From contig CAMOVK010000003.1 of assembly GCA_946627325.1 (NCBI GenBank), forward strand, positions 17,266 to 81,265: DNA of 64,000 nucleotides, given 5' to 3'. The translations under genes were made by a program, and so were the position numbers. Numbering within the stretch: the first letter of the stretch is position 1; each line of letters begins with the position of its first letter. This DNA is from an uncultured Prevotella sp. GTDB taxonomy: Bacteria > Bacteroidota > Bacteroidia > Bacteroidales > Bacteroidaceae. A model generated the notes under the pieces. The model was not told the DNA's origin. It did not search any database and saw only the letters and a list, made by a program, of their open reading frames with translations. Below are positions 63,951 to 64,000 of this stretch, piece by piece.

Positions 63951-64000
63951 AAGTTAATAATTTAGTTAAACTTGAGTTAGTGAAAATTATGTGTATTTGT

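Overview
The window is a piece of a Bacteroidota chromosome, almost certainly order Bacteroidales and most like the Prevotellaceae. The evidence is convergent. There is an ATP synthase operon in the Bacteroidota order (beta-epsilon-membrane protein-a-c-b-delta-alpha-gamma) with a signal-peptide-bearing subunit a. There is a MoxR/Bat aerotolerance operon, and there are DUF4923-, DUF3822- and DUF4369-type proteins. Many intergenic regions carry the Bacteroidota promoter pattern (TTTG, about 20 bases, TAnnTTTG). Base composition is low to moderate in GC. I see no tRNA, rRNA, CRISPR array, insertion sequence, integrase or prophage gene; the window looks like core chromosome with a few glycan-related accessory pieces.

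Layout. 1-3907 (+): 3' part of pyruvate:ferredoxin oxidoreductase, an EamA transporter, an unrecognised protein and a PaaI-like thioesterase. 3904-7009 (-): a DUF362 protein, then recF with a DciA-like DUF721 gene. 7295-8828 (+): a membrane-anchored TPR protein, ribH, and a 55-residue 2[4Fe-4S] ferredoxin. 8928-12438 (-): GH36 alpha-galactosidase, rsmD and a DUF3822 protein. 12673-15838 (+): a RecD-like helicase, a DUF4923 lipoprotein and two tandem four-helix EamA/SMR proteins. 15994-24401 (-): a polyprenyl-phosphate glycosyltransferase with a GT-C type transferase, a two-gene split 5'-nucleotidase and TamB. 24647-29659 (-): nadE, an Smr-domain DUF2027 protein, queA and a PAP2 phosphatase. 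29674-38004 (-): moxR, DUF58, a membrane protein, batA, fused batB-batC and fused batD-batE. 38118-41142: nspC diverging from prs and a DUF4369 lipoprotein. 41260-49381: a C1 peptidase diverging from a glycan block (anaerobic sulfatase maturase, Ser-type sulfatase, GH92-GH125 mannosidase fusion, rhodanese). 49438-51572 (-): topB with a PAS protein. 52137-59480 (-): the ATP synthase operon. 59714-63950 (-): a very large secreted protein followed by a small peptide gene.

How parts work together. PFOR and the small ferredoxin belong to anaerobic pyruvate/electron metabolism. The maturase converts the Ser of the adjacent sulfatase to formylglycine, and the fused GH92-GH125 enzyme would trim alpha-mannosides, so this block suggests use of sulfated and mannosylated host-type glycans. 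The glycosyltransferase pair next to a pair of small EamA proteins resembles the donor synthase, flippase and transferase set of an undecaprenyl-phosphate-sugar modification pathway.

Most notable non-gene signal: four intergenic loci (5243-5352, 14924-15011, 24507-24594, 39345-39432) each hold four to five head-to-tail units of exactly 22 bp. Each unit is a dyad (GGAAAG, CATAT or ATATG, CTTTCC) plus a five-base spacer. This dispersed family is not explained by any gene in the window and is my best candidate for something undescribed. Other strong points are a NAD synthase whose glutaminase catalytic Cys is Gly, a face-to-face pair of consensus promoters inside a 17-bp inverted repeat at 12.5 kb, a candidate orphan small RNA at 51.7-51.9 kb, and fused Bat proteins that keep what look like internal relic signal peptides.
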